NCBI GenBank assembly: GCA_002842575.1
Contig: PHDJ01000006.1
Span: 1-64,000 of the forward strand
Origin: Bacteroidetes bacterium HGW-Bacteroidetes-2
GTDB lineage: Bacteria > Bacteroidota > Bacteroidia > Flavobacteriales > Flavobacteriaceae
Direction of reading: 5' to 3'
Length of the DNA: 64,000 nucleotides
The translations under genes and the position numbers were made by a program. The number at the start of each line of letters is the position of its first letter. Position 1 is the first letter of the stretch. The notes below the pieces were generated by a model, which worked only from the letters and a program-made list of their open reading frames with translations, did no database searches and had not been told where the DNA came from. Shown piece after piece: positions 62,702 to 64,000 of this stretch.

Positions 62702-63007
62702 TCACACTTTAATTTCAACTTCTACTCCACTTGGTAGCTCTAATTTCATTAAAGCGTCAATGGTTTTTGAAGAGGAACTATAAATATCAAGCAATCTTTT
62801 ATAAGAGCTCAATTGAAATTGTTCTCTAGATTTCTTGTTCACGTGTGGAGAACGCAATACAGTAAAGATTTTTTTATTGGTTGGTAACGGAATTGGTCCT
62901 GTTACTATTGCTCCTGTACTCTTTACGGTTTTTACGATTTTTTCAGCAGATTTGTCCACCAAATTGTAATCGTAAGATTTAAGTTTTATTCTGATTTTCT
63001 GACTCAT
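62702..63007 (-). CDS. rpsJ: 30S ribosomal protein S10
   Basis: 101 residues, 30S head protein that also takes part in transcription antitermination with Nus[64 protein letters not shown]. It starts 11 nt after fusA. Confidence 0.95.
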   Translation of the reverse strand: MSQKIRIKLKSYDYNLVDKSAEKIVKTVKSTGAIVTGPIPLPTNKKIFTVLRSPHVNKKSREQFQLSSYKRLLDIYSSSSKTIDALMKLELPSGVEVEIKV

Positions 63008-63018
63008 CTCTGTTAAAA

Positions 63019-64000
63019 TTAAGCGTTAGCTCCTTTTGTTTTTTTAATTACTTCCTCAGATATGTTTGAAGGAGTTTCTGCATAATGTGAAAATTCCATT
63101 GTAGAAGTTGCTCTTCCTGAGGATAAAGTTCTCAACGTAGTTACATATCCAAACATTTCGGATAATGGAACGGTTGCTTTGATGGTTTTAGCTCCTGCAC
63201 GATCGCCCATATCACTTACTTGACCACGACGACGGTTAAGATCTCCAACAATATCTCCCATATTTTCTTCTGGGGTAATAACTTCTATTTTCATTATGGG
63301 TTCAAGAATTACAGAACCGGCAGCTTTAGCAGCGGCTTTGTATCCCATTTTTGCAGCAAGTTCAAAAGACAATGAATCAGAATCCACAGGGTGAAAAGAT
63401 CCATCCTTAAGAGTAATTTTCATACTATCCATTTCAAATCCAGCAAGAGGGCCATTTTTCATGGCTTCTTTAAATCCTTTTTCAATAGCTGGAACATATT
63501 CTTTAGGCACATTACCACCTTTAATTACATTCACAAATTCTAAACCTATTTTTCCTTCTTCTGCAGGTTCCATAGTAAATACAATATCTGCAAATTTACC
63601 ACGACCTCCAGATTGTTTTTTGTAAACCTCTCTGTGATTTGCTGTTTTTGTAATTGCTTCTTTATATTCCACTTGTGGTTCTCCTTGGTTTACTTCTACT
63701 TTAAATTCGCGACGTAATCTGTCAACGATGATATCTAAGTGAAGCTCTCCCATTCCGGAAATAATAGTTTGTCCGGATGCTTCGTCAGTTCTAACTGTAA
63801 ATGTTGGATCTTCTTCTGCAAGTTTAGACAATGCCATCCCTAATTTATCTACATCCACTTTTGTTTTTGGCTCTATTGCGATTCCGATAACAGGGTCTGG
63901 AAAAACCATACTTTCTAAAACGATAGGGAATTTTTCAGCAGATAAGGTGTCTCCTGTTTTTATATCTTTAAACCCAACGGCAGCTCCAATATCTCCTGCT
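63019..64000 (-). CDS. fusA: Elongation factor G, partial (C-terminal part)
   Basis: The ORF-track start at 63909 is an internal Met. The frame continues to the window edge as [30 protein letters not shown], so the N-terminal GTPase domain lies outside. Domains III-V are seen: [35 protein letters not shown], and [30 protein letters not shown]. It translocates tRNA and mRNA on the ribosome. It leads into rpsJ in one operon. Confidence 0.95.
   Translation of the reverse strand, partial: AGDIGAAVGFKDIKTGDTLSAEKFPIVLESMVFPDPVIGIAIEPKTKVDVDKLGMALSKLAEEDPTFTVRTDEASGQTIISGMGELHLDIIVDRLRREFKVEVNQGEPQVEYKEAITKTANHREVYKKQSGGRGKFADIVFTMEPAEEGKIGLEFVNVIKGGNVPKEYVPAIEKGFKEAMKNGPLAGFEMDSMKITLKDGSFHPVDSDSLSFELAAKMGYKAAAKAAGSVILEPIMKIEVITPEENMGDIVGDLNRRRGQVSDMGDRAGAKTIKATVPLSEMFGYVTTLRTLSSGRATSTMEFSHYAETPSNISEEVIKKTKGANA

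Overview
The window is a low-GC chromosome segment from a member of the Bacteroidota, very probably family Flavobacteriaceae. Four things support this. Promoters have the Bacteroidota form TAnnTTTG, and Shine-Dalgarno sequences are scarce. The tmRNA tag ends in NYALAA. There is a type IX secretion C-terminal sorting domain and a FecI/FecR/TonB-receptor regulatory trio. The S10-spc-alpha ribosomal operon is followed by rplQ, carA, eno and gltA.

Layout. 0-1 kb: decayed DUF3857/transglutaminase-like gene. 1.3-5 kb: an outer-membrane-type orphan and the two saccharopine-pathway genes for lysine breakdown. 5.1-6.8 kb: ssrA (tmRNA) followed directly by a decayed IS4-family element. 6.9-9.2 kb: a small operon (DUF2089 regulator, Yip1-like membrane protein with a frameshift, PH-like membrane protein, secreted alpha/beta hydrolase), then fabH. 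11-20.4 kb: a seven-gene operon resembling hydrogenase-4. 20.7-25 kb: AarF-type kinase, TetR-type regulator and htpG. 25-27.5 kb: a repeat protein, an M28 peptidase and a DUF1456 protein. 27.6-33.6 kb: two lipoproteins divergent from an ECF sigma / FecR / TonB-dependent receptor operon. 33.6-41.1 kb: argS, a ClC transporter, a MarC protein, an SDR protein and a CpeT-like lipoprotein. 41.2-48.5 kb (minus strand): two guanidine-modifying enzymes, gltA, eno, carA and a T9SS cargo protein. 48.6-64 kb (minus strand): rplQ back to a partial fusA.

Most notable is the hydrogenase-4-like operon. Its membrane half (two HyfB-like subunits, HyfC, HyfE, HyfF) looks intact and keeps the antiporter Glu and Lys residues. 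Its catalytic half has lost its chemistry. The large subunit has no Ni-binding cysteine at any of the four expected positions, and the small subunit has lost three of four proximal-cluster ligands. The ferredoxin domain keeps exactly one complete [4Fe-4S] ligand set. No hydrogenase maturation gene is present in the window. It is best described as an energy-converting-hydrogenase-related (Ehr-like) complex of unknown reaction.

Other items worth attention are two identical, equally spaced 13-bp motifs aimed at fecR and at the divergent lipoprotein operon, a duplicated dyad-plus-20-mer near the TetR/AarF pair, decamer repeats abutting the ClC start codon, a tandem duplication of the carA 3' end, and several homopolymer frameshifts. 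All function assignments come from reading the protein and DNA sequence and recalling families; no search was run.
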